From Priapulus caudatus (Eukaryota > Priapulida > Priapulimorpha > Priapulimorphida > Priapulidae), in NCBI RefSeq assembly GCF_000485595.1, contig NW_014577156.1, positions 106,895 to 135,179 of the forward strand: a DNA stretch of 28,285 nt. The letters are read 5' to 3'. The translations under genes and the position numbers were made by a program. Of the stretch, positions 1 to 10,683 are shown in pieces. How positions within the stretch are numbered: the stretch's first letter is position 1; each line of letters begins with the position of its first letter. Below the pieces are notes generated by a model, which worked only from the letters and a program-made list of their open reading frames with translations, made no database searches and was not told the DNA's origin.

Positions 1-411
1 ATCTATAATACAGAACATCATAAGGCATGGAAAACTAAAAGGCCAACCAAAATAGGTTAGTAAAAAGCTAGAAGTTAAGTAGTTAGTAAGCAGCTGGTAT
101 GCTAATAAAAGAAATTTAAGACCTATAAAGAAAAGACCTTTAGTAAGTATTGGTCTACAGTAAGTAATAACACGTTCATTATGGACCGTCCATTTCTTAA
201 TCTTTAACTGAAACTAATCACCGACTAGCTACATTCAATATGTATGCGAAAACTACGTGATTAATGACGATCAGCCCGCAGCCGATCTGTCCGGCACAAA
301 AATCCGCGCGTGGCTTTGCACCATCCAAGCAAGGTGAGGAGCCTTCGCCCCTGCATGTGTAGACATTAATCTTCACACGTCACTGTAATTAATATCTTAC
401 GTGTTCTACAG

Positions 412-507
412 GCGGCAAGTAAGGGCGCATCGCAGACCGTGGTCGGTCTCATTGTCGGCGTTTATCAGCTCACGGGATTCATTGTAGCCCCACTATTAGG
501 AAAATAT
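412..507 (+). CDS. SLC18B1-like: SLC18B1-like exon, TM2
   Basis: Open phase-0 exon of 32 codons between a TTCTACAG acceptor and a GTAGGT donor. It starts AASKGASQTVVGLIVG and ends LLGKY. The KGAS-T-V/I-VG block and the G-K/N-Y end match the second helix of SLC18B1 proteins, just before the MFS motif A loop. The preceding exon (TM1) should encode a PFFP-like segment; none is seen in 1-411. Confidence 0.85.
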
Positions 508-539
508 GTAGGTATATTAGATATATATATATATCAGGA

Positions 540-602
540 TATATATATATCAGGAGTAGATAATAGGGAATTCTCTATTATCTACTCCTGATATATATAT
601 AT
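540..602. repeat. Short foldback hairpin (TATCAG-AGT family)
   Basis: Inverted arms around a GGAATT centre near 570. The left arm contains TATCAGGAGTAGATAATAG and the right arm is its reverse complement, each flanked outward by TA dinucleotides. Related hairpins lie at 4847-4890, 16406-16449 and 20847-20887. It is only about 30 bp downstream of the TM2 exon donor. Confidence 0.8.
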
Positions 603-787
603 ACGCGGCGCTGTGCCTAAATTATCAGACGCACCCGCGTGCTGAATTCATTTTTTAAGTGTTTGCCTTGCATTAATTATAAGCCGTATAAATACGCGCC
701 TTAATTCGTGCTTAAATTAGTTGCTTTATTCATATACTTGCGTTAGTAACGTAAATCTTCTCGAGTGCAATTTCTTTGCGCGAAAGA

Positions 788-957
788 CAGTGGACCCGCT
801 TTATCGGGCCTCGGATAAACGAGCGCATCGCTTAAACGAAATGTCTTTAAAAAATTATTATTTTTCCACGTTGTTATGTGTTCACCGCTTGATCACTACC
901 ACCACCTAATCGGGAGATGTATATTCATCGTTAGACCCGATAAAGCGGGGACCACTG
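788..957. mobile_element. Pogo/Tigger-like MITE
   Basis: A 170-bp element bounded by inverted termini CAGTGGACCCGCTTTATCGG on the left and the reverse complement of CAGTGGTCCCCGCTTTATCG on the right. The CAGT-start termini with a GATAAA/TTATC core resemble Tc1/mariner pogo-group elements, which duplicate TA. The right flank is TA but the left flank is GA, so the target duplication is imperfect. No transposase is present. Confidence 0.6.
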
Positions 958-1105
958 TACCATTGTATTTATATCGATTCAATAATTATGAACGTAATTT
1001 CCGCTCTTCTTTTTAAATTAATCGCTGCATACGCGATATTGCTGGGTAGTTATACGATGCTGACGCTGTCGATAAAAATTTAACCACGAAATTAATTTCC
1101 TTTAG

Positions 1106-1179
1106 CTAACAAAGATGGGTTCCAAGTTCGTATTCATCTCCGGAATGTTCGTTGGTGGAACGTGTACAATACTGTTTGG
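1106..1179 (+). CDS. SLC18B1-like: SLC18B1-like exon, motif A loop and TM3
   Basis: A 74-bp exon, acceptor TTCCTTTAG, donor GTACGT, entering in phase 0 and leaving in phase 2. It encodes LTKMGSKFVFISG and then MFVGGTCTILFG. G-S/A-K-F followed by SGMFV-GG-TILFG matches the third helix of SLC18B1 proteins. It follows the TM2 exon directly in frame. The expected next exons (TM4 to TM7, about 150 residues) were not found before the TM9 exon at 8046. Confidence 0.85.
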
Positions 1180-2220
1180 GTACGTTTCTGTATAACAATG
1201 TTACATTGCGGGGCGCGTCGTTGTCTGTGATCTTTTCTGTTCACTTTACCACAGCAACGCCGGGTAGTCTTACCCTAGGCCTACTTTACTATTTGCTGAG
1301 GAAAACGGGGAAACGCTGCATAATTGTATAAAAATGCAAGCACGCACGCACGCTCACACACACGCACAGAACCACCACGCGACCACGCGAGTGTAATAAT
1401 TAGATTGTTATTGTGACTTAAATTCATGTGGTGGTTTTATATGCGTAGATGTTGCCATTAGGATGCCGAAATTAAGAAACCCTAAATCTCGATTCAACAA
1501 GGTTATACGCAAACAAGTTAATAATTGTTTGTTGGAATGCTAGTATTATCGCGTACTCAATACATAAGTATAGAGTGTCATCGTGGCTTAAATGCATTTG
1601 GTGGTTGATACGCATCGTGATGTCATTTCGAAGCTGAAAGAATCCATAATTACCTCCGCCCACGGAGTGGAGGAGGTTATGTGATCGCTCTCGTGTAGTG
1701 TGTTCGTGTGTTAGTGTGTTAGTGTGTTCGCGCGATCGATATTAGCGCGTCGAGTCAGCAGCAGGCCAGTCAGTCAGCAGCCAGCAGCGAGCGGCGAGCC
1801 AGCTCGTAACACATACATGTTACATTCTGGCGGAGGTATGCACTCTCCGTGAGTGCCTTCTGTCTAGTTTATATTTCAACAGGGTTATACTCAAGAAAGT
1901 CCGTAATTATTTATTGGGCTCTAAGTATTATCTGGGGCTCAATAGATAGTAATCACTTTCTCAGTATTATGATAGTGATGCATATTGTGAGTGTATTAGT
2001 ATAGTAGTGTAGTACGAGTAAAGTTTATGAATGTTTTATACATAAGTTGATGCGTTTATGTTTATTGTTAAAATGGTTATTGTTAACTCCATTGGTTCGT
2101 GTTCCGTCCAATAACACAAATATCGTTGCCAATAATCACACCAATATTATGTCGCTATTTTGTTTCTATTCATGATTATAATTCTCGATTATATAGTAGT
2201 GACAAAAATCAAATGATATA

Positions 2221-2290
2221 TTTGATGTGTGCGTGTGTGCGCGTGCATGCGTGCGTGCGTGTGCGTGTCCCTGCGTGCGTCTGTACGTGA
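2221..2290. repeat. GT/GC-rich simple repeat
   Basis: Imperfect GTGCGTGCGTGTGC-type tract inside repeat copy 1. The matching stretch in copy 2 (13721-13790) is rearranged by small indels. Short ORFs across it are low-complexity and are not genes. Confidence 0.75.
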
Positions 2291-2720
2291 GTGCGTTCAT
2301 GCGCGCGCAACGTTGAAGACATATTAGTGGGACGCCTGCTTCCCGTACGCACTGATTCACTTTAAAATAGCATATTTTGCGATGCTTAGCGATCACCTAA
2401 TTAGAGGCAATTACCGCCAACAGCGCCGCGATCGTAGATTAAAGCACCGACGTGGGGCTAGCACTGGGGCTAGCGCACGCAAACAATCAAGCGCGATCGT
2501 GGCGCCCCCGGCGGCGCTTACGTCAACTCCGGCGTTGTGCGACTGCTTATTGTGTAAGGTTCCCCCGCCCAGACTGAGCCCTTGGCCACCACATCGCCGA
2601 TAACTGGCAGAATTACACCGTGATCGTATACACAGATATCCGATATCCTATATAATACACCTATATATATATATACACACAGTACACAAATGTGTATACA
2701 TTGTGTATACAATGTACCGT

Positions 2721-2866
2721 ACCAATCAAAAATTACGATGGAATTATTTATATGGCGCTCGGTTATCCCACACTGTGAACGCAGAATAATGCGTACATTA
2801 TGTACGCAAAATATTGTGGGATAACCGAGCGCCATATAAATAATTCCATCGTGATTTTTGATTGGT
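2721..2866. mobile_element. Near-perfect foldback MITE, 146 bp
   Basis: Arms of about 55 bp are reverse complements: the left starts ACCAATCAAAAATTACGATG and the right ends CATCGTGATTTTTGATTGGT. A smaller palindrome (GCGTACA-TTA-TGTACGC) sits in the loop. It has no coding capacity. A noisier copy is in the second 5.6-kb repeat at about 14243-14400. No clear target duplication, so no superfamily is assigned. Confidence 0.8.
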
Positions 2867-3145
2867 TAGTGTACGTAAAACTCAAATATCACAACGTCAA
2901 TGTGACTAATCCTGCCATTGAAATGTGCTTTGCTTTCGGACGTTTTTGTTTATCTATAGACTGTTCCGTTGGTGTTTAAATAAAGTATTTCTTAAATAGA
3001 TGCACAATCGTGAAAAATATTATCACTCCAGTATAAAAATGAAAGTGTCAATGACACTGTAGCTCACCACAAAAAAGGACACAAATGAGTGAGTGAGAAG
3101 AAGTCTGTTTTAATTGAGCAACCATCGACGTACATTATAGAAACG

Positions 3146-3182
3146 AAGAGTATATATGGGAGAACTCCCATTATATACTCTT
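3146..3182. repeat. Short hairpin, GAGTATATATGGGAG family
   Basis: Inverted arms AAGAGTATATATGGGAG and CTCCCATTATATACTCTT around a short loop. Copies are at about 14693-14728 (direct) and 28181-28218 (inverted). Confidence 0.75.
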
Positions 3183-4846
3183 GATAATTATATGTGTAAT
3201 TTTTTATGTGAAAATAAATGTTTGAGATGTGAAAGTCTGAGATGTGGGCGAGTGATGGCGTTACACCTAATTGATTGCCATTTAACGTTTTTATAATATT
3301 CAGATTTAGGCACTGCCTAAAAGCGGAGCTCCCGATGTGTAACGTGTAATATTGAGAAGATACGCTTATACCATGTAGCTGCTATATACCACGTGACAAT
3401 GGTGTTTCCCTGCCTATAACACAACTGTTGGCAAAGCTAGGTTAATTGGTTGCATGGAAGTGTTTACTTCGTATGAGTTTTTCTAGGCGGTAGCACACGG
3501 TTGCCATCTGTATATTGCAATAATAATTTATAAACCAAAATAAATCACAATTTGTATGACGGTAGATGGCGCTATACCCGCTTTAATGTTTCTTAGCGAT
3601 GGCGTTCGAAATAAATAGGTTATGCTGCGTTCCGACATGTTTTGTAAAACTTTACTCCAATATAGACGTTTTGTCGGCAAGGTGGAGAGGAAATACCAAT
3701 TTTGCATTAAAGATATTGTCAATAAAATCTTGTAAAACGAACCAGACGAGTGTGACACCACAGACTGTTTGTTATCTGCGTGTCTATATAACATGCTATA
3801 TAATTGCCTAAACCTACATAATTTGCATTTTTTTTTAAATATCAAAACCCCTAGCCCTTATTCATTCTCATACAAAAAATGAGCAAAATCCGTTGAACCT
3901 GAACTGACTAATAACAATTCCCATTTTTGCCAAAAAATTGCCGTGGCTCGAAAGTACGTCGACTGGCGTGCTCCAAAATAGGACGTTCAATATGGGAGCA
4001 TAGCAGTAACAACTTTATTCAATTTCAAACATGTGGGTCAAACGGTTCCTGAGTTATTGTTGACCGTAGCCAAATGTTGACGGACGGACGGCCGGACGTA
4101 CGACGGACGCCGACCCATGGCAATAGCTCAGCTTGACGATGTCAAGGTGAGCTAATTACCATGAGTTTGCGCTGTTACGGTGTATAAAATTGCAAATAAT
4201 GCAACCACTTTCGTGTCGCGAGAATTCCCTTAAAATTGGCGTGAAACACTTATTGAGTGACGCAGTAGACTGGTAGAACGTCTCTATTGCTTAATTCAAG
4301 TTACTGATCTGCTTATACTATGTTATAGTATTGAATACTGCCACCGCGTTGTAATGAATTACGCAAGACGCACTTCCAGAAAAAACGATATACTGTATTT
4401 TGTTTGAAGTTTAGGTGCTAAACTCACAACAATAACGAGCACGCGTTGGCAGACTGCCTAACATGACGATAATGCGCCTTTATGCGCATTTCTCTACCAA
4501 GAACTATGATCTTAACAGATTTCTTTAAACAGACCAGCACTGATAACAACAGACGTACCGGTGCCTGTACGTACCAAGGGCCCGGTTATCAGAAACCTCA
4601 TCAAGTATTTACTATCAACTAAAACAACATAATCTTTGCACGACACTAAAACAGTCATGATATTTTAAACTTGTGATGGCATAACTATTTATGTTTTTTA
4701 CGACCGGCCTCTCGGCCGGTTGTCACAAACTAATAGCATGAACACACGTATATGCACAGAAGCACGCACACTTCTATATAAACTATATAGTACTGTATAG
4801 ATATGTTCATGCTATAAGTATGTTTATAATATCAGTAGTGTCCTAA

Positions 4847-4890
4847 TATCAGTAGTGTATAATAATAGATATTATTATACACTCCTGATA
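4847..4890. repeat. Short foldback hairpin (TATCAG-AGT family)
   Basis: The left arm TATCAGTAGTGTATAATAA pairs with TTATTATACACTCCTGATA with one mismatch around a TAGATA loop. Partial copies of the arm lie just upstream (near 4831) and downstream (near 4924). The counterpart in the second 5.6-kb repeat is 16406-16449. Confidence 0.8.
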
Positions 4891-6571
4891 ATATAGATTA
4901 CCTAGTCACTAGATAGTGTCTATATCATGACACTCCTGATAATACGTGTAAGCTATGCGTGTATCATGCTAATAGTTCATGATGTGAGCTCTATATCTAT
5001 GATATAATGCCACCCGAAGGGACATTATTATGACTACATCTGTACACCCTCACCATGTTGCTCCAATGGAATTTTTTAACATGACTTTTAAAAATCAACG
5101 TCTGTGTGTCCAACTACCACCGCAAAAAGCCAGGCATTATCTCACATTGTGTTCATCAGCACCGCGTTGGCTGGACTGATGAAATGGTGCATGCTCGGTT
5201 CTCCATAAAACATAACACGGGTGGGATCATAGACATATATAGAGACACCTAGTCTACCTATATTATTTCTATGAGAAGGCTACATCTCTTTCTAACTGTA
5301 CGATATACATACAACCACAAACACAAGCAAGCATGCACGCGCGCAGGCGTGCACGCACACACGGACATGTGTATATATATATATAATTTAGACATGTCCA
5401 TGATACAACCATGAACACATATAGAGTTCCATGTTCAGTTTATGTGTTCATTATATAACACAGTCGTCAGCTGATGATGAAATCTACACGTAACGAGAAC
5501 ATTAGTTTGATTATCACTAGTTATTATAATATTATATTATTATTTATTATACTAATAATATTATTTATAATTATCATTAGTTATAAAAATAATAACTGTT
5601 GATTTTTGCTGGCAATCTTATTAAGCGTTCAGAACACAGAGAACCAACAAAAATTAATAGAATTTTCTTCCGATTCGAGGCAAGTAACATATGGCATTTC
5701 CTCCAATTTATCTACCTAGATAGCTTCACGGGGCTAAATAGCTACTACAGGCAGACTCAACTACGTGACCAGTACAACAACACAGCATGCACCAATATAA
5801 TATCATCTTAGGTGGATATTTGCTATAAATGACACATTAATGTGAATATATCACATAAATGCAGTAATTATTTTGCACGATAAACAATATGTATTTACAG
5901 TAAAAATTACTACTACTTAAGCTAGCTATGCAAATCTATTGCCATGTTGTAATCACTATTAGAAACAAATGTATACAATATACATACATAGGCTCATGTC
6001 AATAACAATACTGGTTATACGCAGTATAAGCATTAGCCAATACTTAACATGTCAACACCGTTTTATATCCCTACACACTACATCTGCACCGAACTTTCAC
6101 ATGGGCATCAATTCTAAAATTTGGGATTGTCACAGAATACAAACGAGAATGTGTATTTTACACTCTGCCTGGCATAACATCACATATAAGGAATAGCATT
6201 TTTAATGGGGAACCCTATTCCACGGTTGAATATATCAAACATCTGTTGAAAACATCACCACTCATTCGACTATTATATTAGTTAACACTTTAATTTACCT
6301 TTTCACTGTGTATATCAAGAAATAAAATTACATAGACATATAAAGGAATGCATAAAGATTTAGATAACCCGCATTTTTCACCGGAAATCAGCAACAAAAT
6401 ATAACAATGTCAACCCGTTTTTTAAGAAAAATGTAACCTAGTTCTTGATGGGTATGAGATTGTACAGGTAACTGGCAATGTACCAATGGGGGAAGACTCA
6501 GCTGTGCTAAGCATATCCGGCTATCGATTGGGCTGAATGATCAACTGATCCATAACCATTATCAGTCGAAC

Positions 6572-6663
6572 TAATTCGGTCATATTTCACCTCCGTTTCT
6601 CCAACGCCATGGCAACACCAGTTGTTAAAGTAGCAGATGTAGAAAAGCAACACAACCGCCTGA
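6572..6663 (-). other. Possible decayed MFS-like exon inside the 5.6-kb repeat
   Basis: On the minus strand a TTTCAG acceptor is followed by a sequence that can be read RLCCFSTSATLTTGVAMALE before a GTGAAA. The start resembles the TM10 exon of the - strand gene (QLWVV...), but the match is weak and depends on the frame chosen. The same stretch occurs near 18150-18245. Chance resemblance is quite possible. Confidence 0.15.
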
Positions 6664-7628
6664 AATGAGAATAGAATGTGATGAACATGATGTGATTCAT
6701 AAAGCATTTGAGGAAAGTCATGATATGGATGCATGCATACACTCATACCTAGGGAATGAAGAGTGGCTCGCTCAAAAACAATGACTTTACAACTGCTCAT
6801 GCAATACAATTACTGTATAACAACATCAACAAGTGCCGCGGAGCGACAGCGCTCATCTAACGTCTACTGCGGTGACTCTGTGGTGGAGTGGTGGGATTCT
6901 AGTAAACCCTGTTAGTCCCAAATGTGTTCACATAAAATCCACATCTGCACACACACGAGAACAGCTTGTCCAGATTCCCTCTGCGACCGAGATGGCACCT
7001 CTTCTTTCCCGCGCAATCCAAGAACAAAGGCTTTATCCTAAATCCCCCCATAACTTTCCTACACTAACACCAGGCGTCAGCACTATGCAGAGTAAGTCAT
7101 GTACAAAACAACACTACAGACTCCGAATAAATGAGTGTACCAAAACACACGCTCACACACCATAAAGGGTTCGGTTATTGTATCGAATGGATGGGGTTTA
7201 AAAAGTCGACCACATGGAACCGACTAAACCCGTAGAATCAGAAAGGTCTGGTCCAGTACTCATGATTATTATCTTATAGAAACGTTGAAATGTAGGCCGC
7301 TGTAGAAATAGATGTACGACCAGCATCGGCGTGAACAGTAGAAGAAGCATATCGTTAAGAATACGATGCAATACGGAGAGTGTAGACTTACCGTAGACTT
7401 ACCGTAGACTTTGTAGACTTAGAGTGTAGAGTGTAGTTAGTTTAGAGTAGTTATATTTACATAAATACACGCGCGCGCTATGGGCAAGATACGCTGCAGC
7501 GACACCGACCAACTGTAACGTCTGACGACCGTTTAGAAAATTACACGCACGCGATAACGTACATCCTGCAACACGGGATCACGTCATCTCCTAAAACGAC
7601 ATCATACACACATAGAGGATCTATTAAT

Positions 7629-7978
7629 CCTCACACACACACACACACACGCGCGCGCGTACGCACGCACGCACGCACGTACACGCATACGCACACATAC
7701 ACACACGTACGCATGCACGCATGCATACACACAACCGTACACGCATACACGCACTCACGCACACCCACTCGTACGCACACACATGCACATACTCGAAAGC
7801 CCGTGCGCACACACACGAACGCGCGTACGAACGCACGCACGCACGCACACACACGTACGTCTAAACACGCAGGCACACACGGACGCAGGCACGCACGCAC
7901 GCACATGCACACGCACGAACGCACGCAAACACGTGACAGCACACACGCACGCACACACGCATAGACACACGCACACAT
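7629..7978. repeat. 350-bp CA/CG alternating tract, copy 1
   Basis: Almost continuous pyrimidine-purine alternation (CACACG, CGCGCG, CGTACG, CATACA), ending about 70 bp before the TM9 exon acceptor. Apparent ORFs on both strands here are low-complexity Cys/Val/Arg or His/Thr/Arg strings and are not genes. Confidence 0.9.
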
Positions 7979-8045
7979 ACGGGGAATGGAATGGGTAGCA
8001 TACAGTTTGCAGCCTATTAACACCGAACCACCTTCGCTCTTTTAG

Positions 8046-8137
8046 GGTCACACGAAGTTGCTTATGCTTTTAGGAACGTCGGTCAACGTGATTTGCTTCC
8101 TGTTCATTGGTCCGGCGCCATTTTTCCACAGTGAAAC
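8046..8137 (+). CDS. SLC18B1-like: SLC18B1-like exon, TM9 (first, misplaced copy)
   Basis: A 92-bp exon, acceptor CTCTTTTAG, donor GTAAGT, entering phase 0 and leaving phase 2. It encodes GHTKLLMLLG and later CFLFIGPAPFFHSE; FLFxGPxPxxH is the TM9 end of SLC18B1 proteins. Its - strand counterpart is 25235-25326, also 92 bp. Here it lies before the TM8 exon, contrary to protein order, so it is probably a duplicated, non-functional copy. Confidence 0.85.
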
Positions 8138-8144
8138 GTAAGTA

Positions 8145-8199
8145 AAGTTGTCAGTCAACACTTGTCAGTCAAAAGTTGTCAGTCAAAAGTTGTCAGTCA
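8145..8199. repeat. 14-bp tandem repeat, four imperfect units
   Basis: Unit AGTTGTCAGTCAAA repeated directly downstream of the TM9 exon donor. It recurs at about 10092-10146 in the second copy of the 1.68-kb block. Confidence 0.85.
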
Positions 8200-8525
8200 T
8201 TGCCACAGCATTCTTACTATTCTACTCACGCTGTATAGATAGTGGAATTAATGTCCTGCTTGTATATTAAGGGAATTTACCTCCATTTACCGCGTGCCTC
8301 ATACCTATTTATATTGCCTCGCACTATGTCGTTGTTCAAGTGTATCGATCTGTAAGGAGGAAAAATAAGGGAATCAATATAACAACTAGTGATATAAATG
8401 ATATAATTACGTAGGTATTGACTCACAGCGCCCGCGTTTGACCTTTTAATGGTCTGCTCCCATGATGCCCCATGAAGTCGCATGATTTCTTCAAATTGGT
8501 GGTGGTAGCCTACGTGGTGCTGGTA

Positions 8526-8650
8526 AAGATGATGATGGTGACGGTGATGTTGATGATGATGATGATGGTGATGGTGATGTTGATGGTGATGATGATGATG
8601 ATGATGATGACGATGATGGTGATGATAATGATGATGATAATCATGATAAC
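8526..8650. repeat. GAT/ATG trinucleotide repeat, copy 1
   Basis: Interrupted GATGATGGTGAT-type tract in the intron between the TM9 and TM10 exons. Poly-Met and poly-His ORFs over it are artefacts. The second copy (10473-10604) contains a longer pure ATG run. Confidence 0.9.
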
Positions 8651-8736
8651 GATGATGGTCACGAGGATTACTATAATAATGAATGATCATGATTATGATA
8701 TCGAGATAAATTTCACCTTACGACTATATTTTGCAG

Positions 8737-8832
8737 ATATCTATCCGTTGTGATATTCTGTTTAGCTTTACAAGGTGCTGGCCTCGGGGGACAGCTTGTA
8801 CCTAGTCTTCTGGATATGCTCAAGACAGCGAA
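8737..8832 (+). CDS. SLC18B1-like: SLC18B1-like exon, TM10 (first, misplaced copy)
   Basis: A 96-bp exon, acceptor TTTTGCAG, donor GTATAT, phase 2 to phase 2. It encodes YLSVVIFCLALQGAGLGGQL followed by VPSLLDMLKTA. Small-residue spacing (G-AG-GG) and the VPSLLDML end fit TM10 of SLC18B1. It joins in frame to the TM9 exon but not to the TM8 exon that follows it here. Confidence 0.85.
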
Positions 8833-8907
8833 GTATATAGTACATGCGCGTTGCGCTCCATTAATAACGCTATGCATTAAATTCCTAACCTATGTATTTG
8901 GTTTCAG

Positions 8908-9006
8908 TTTAGCTTATCTCCCAGCGTGGTCGGGCTGGTGTTTCTGGTTAACCCCACATTGTACGCATTGACTGCTCTTCTGTGGGGTCGACTAGGAGAT
9001 AGATGG
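8908..9006 (+). CDS. SLC18B1-like: SLC18B1-like exon, TM8 with second motif A
   Basis: A 99-bp phase-0 exon, acceptor GTTTCAG, donor GTAAGT. It encodes FSLSPSVVGLVFLV and ends ALLWGRLGDRW. The WGRLGDR sequence is the MFS motif A repeat between TM8 and TM9. The counterpart 25596-25694 has the same length and phase. It joins in frame to the TM9 exon at 9993 (the second copy), so from here to TM11 the order is correct. Confidence 0.88.
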
Positions 9007-9591
9007 GTAAGTGTAGAACATGGGGGACAGGTTCGCGCACCCTGGTCTCGGGGTAGGGCTTGTGAAGTCCAGGGGGCGAATCCTCAAATCGTAATGTTTC
9101 CTGACACCTGAAAACCCACTATAAAGGGTTCGGTTATTGTATCGAATGGATGGGGGTTAAAAAGTCGACCACATGGAACCGACTAAACCCGTAGAATCAG
9201 AAGGGTCTGGTCCAGTACTCATGATTATTATCTTATAGAAACGTTGTAATGTAGGCCGCTGTAGAGATAGATGTACGACCAGCATCGGGGTGAACAGTAG
9301 AAGAAGCATATCGTTAAGAATACGATGCAATTCGGAGAGTGTAGACTTACCGTAGACTTACCGTAGACTTTGTAGACTTAGAGTGTAGAGTGTAGTTAGT
9401 TTAGAGTAGTTATATTTACATAAATACACGCGCGCGCTATGGGCAAGACACGCTGCAGCGACACCGACCAACTGTAACGTCTGACGACCGTTTAGAAAAT
9501 TACACGTACGCGATAACGTACGTCCTGCAACACGGGATCACGTCATCTCCTAAAACGACATCATACACACATAGAGGATCTATTAATCCTA

Positions 9592-9929
9592 ACACACACA
9601 CGCGCGCGCGTACGCCAGCACGCACGCACGTACGCGCATACGTACACATACACACACGTATACGCACGCACGCTTGCATACACACAACCGTACACTCATA
9701 CACGCACTCACGCACACCCACTCGTACGCACACACACGCACATACTCGCAAGCCCGTGCGCACACACACGAACGCGCGTACGAACGCACGCACACACACA
9801 CGTACGTCTAAACACGCTGGCACACACGGACGCAGGCACGCACGCACGCACATACACACGCACGAACGCACGCAAACACGTGACAGCACACACGCACGCA
9901 CACACGCATGGACACACGCACACATACGG
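9592..9929. repeat. CA/CG alternating tract, copy 2
   Basis: Counterpart of 7629-7978, slightly shorter, again ending about 65 bp before the TM9 exon acceptor. Confidence 0.9.
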
Positions 9930-9992
9930 GGAATGGAATGGGTAGCATACAATTTGCAGCCTATTAACACCGAACCACCTTCGCTCTTTTAG

Positions 9993-10084
9993 GGTCACAC
10001 GAAGTTGCTTATGCTTTTAGGAACGTCGGTCAACGTGATTTGCTTCCTGTTCATTGGTCCGGCGCCATTTTTCCACAGTGAAAC
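9993..10084 (+). CDS. SLC18B1-like: SLC18B1-like exon, TM9 (second copy, correct place)
   Basis: Identical in sequence to the exon at 8046-8137, with the same splice sites. Entering in phase 0 it continues the TM8 exon, and leaving in phase 2 it joins the TM10 exon at 10684. Confidence 0.88.
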
Positions 10085-10472
10085 GTAAGTAAAGTTGTCA
10101 GTCAACACTTGTCAGTCAAAAGTTGTCAGTCAAAAGTTGTCAGTCATTGCCACAGCATTCTTACTATTCTACTCACGCTGTATAGATAGTGGAATTAATG
10201 TCCTGCTTGTATATTAAGGGAATTTACCTCCATTTACCGCGTGCCTCATACCTATTTATATTGCCTCGCACTATGTCGTTGTTCAAGTGTATCGATCTGT
10301 AAGGAGGAAAAATAAGGGAATCAATATAACAACTAGTGATATAAATGATATAATTACGTAGGTATTGACTCACAGCGCCCGCGTTTGACCTTTTCATGGT
10401 CTGCTCCCATGATGCCCCATGAAGTCGCATGATTTCTTCAAATTGGTGGTGGTAGCCTACGTGGTGCTGGTA

Positions 10473-10528
10473 AAGATGATGATGGTGACGGTGATGTTGA
10501 TGGTGATGATGATGATGATGATGATGAC

Positions 10529-10594
<66 letters not shown>

Positions 10595-10604
10595 AACGAT
10601 GATG
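10473..10604. repeat. GAT/ATG trinucleotide repeat, copy 2
   Basis: Contains an uninterrupted ATG run of roughly 60 bp that is broken by other triplets in copy 1. Confidence 0.9.
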
Positions 10605-10683
10605 GTCACGAGGATTACTATAATAATGAATGATCATGATTATGATATCGAGATAAATTTCACCTTACGACTATATTTTGCAG

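Larger units (their letters stand above)
508..1105 (+). other. Intron between TM2 and TM3 exons
   Basis: 598-bp intron of the + gene with a GTAGGT donor and a TTCCTTTAG acceptor. It contains the short hairpin at 540-602 and the pogo-like element at 788-957. An apparent 62-codon ORF at 721-909 runs across the element and is not considered real. Confidence 0.7.
1370..6934. repeat. 5.6-kb direct repeat, copy 1
   Basis: Matches 12845-18509 from an AACCACCACGCGACCACGCG start to a CCCAAATGTGTTC end. The longest ORFs are about 100 codons and resemble no protein I know. It is a mosaic of shorter repeats: the foldback at 2721-2866, hairpins at 3146-3182 and 4847-4890, a GACGGACGG tract at 4079-4110 followed by an AGCTCAGCTTGAC / GTCAAGGTGAGCTAA inverted pair, an AT-rich stretch at 5510-5590, and an AAGTGCCGCGGAGCGACAG motif near 6832. 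No terminal inverted repeat or target duplication is evident at its ends, so segmental duplication is as likely as one transposon. Confidence 0.85.
1180..8045 (+). other. 6.9-kb gap between TM3 and first TM9 exon, filled by repeats
   Basis: Where exons for TM4-TM7 (and TM8 in normal order) should lie, I see no recognisable exon. The interval holds the 5.6-kb repeat copy 1 (1370-6934) and the start of the 1.68-kb duplicated block (from 7162). Positions 1180-1369 hold a short CACGCACG tract and nothing coding that I recognise. Confidence 0.65.
7162..8844. repeat. 1.68-kb direct repeat, copy 1 (carries TM9 and TM10 exons)
   Basis: Nearly identical to 9121-10791. It starts at ATAAAGGGTTCGGTTATTG and ends at AAGTATATAGTACA. 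It holds a GTAGACTTACC repeat (7379-7430), a long CA/CG tract (7629-7978), the TM9 exon, a 14-bp tandem repeat, a GAT/ATG tract and the TM10 exon. Both exons are identical between copies. Main differences are repeat-tract lengths and scattered substitutions. The 276 bp between copies holds the TM8 exon. Confidence 0.95.

Noticed and set aside
250-341. Possible upstream exon ending at an AAG-GTGAGG donor
   Set aside because: The translation is short, basic and polar, unlike TM1 of the family.
7379-7430. GTAGACTTACC repeats and other short direct repeats as a CRISPR array
   Set aside because: Units are contiguous or overlapping without spacers, and the DNA is eukaryotic.
7624-8051. Overlapping Cys/Val/Arg-rich and His/Thr/Arg-rich ORFs on both strands (also 9500-9998)
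   Set aside because: They are products of the CA/CG tract, open in several frames at once.
8277-8690. Minus-strand ORF with a long histidine run (and its repeat at 10224-10637)
   Set aside because: It is the trinucleotide repeat read on the other strand; the opposite strand gives poly-Met. Both lie between two good MFS exons.
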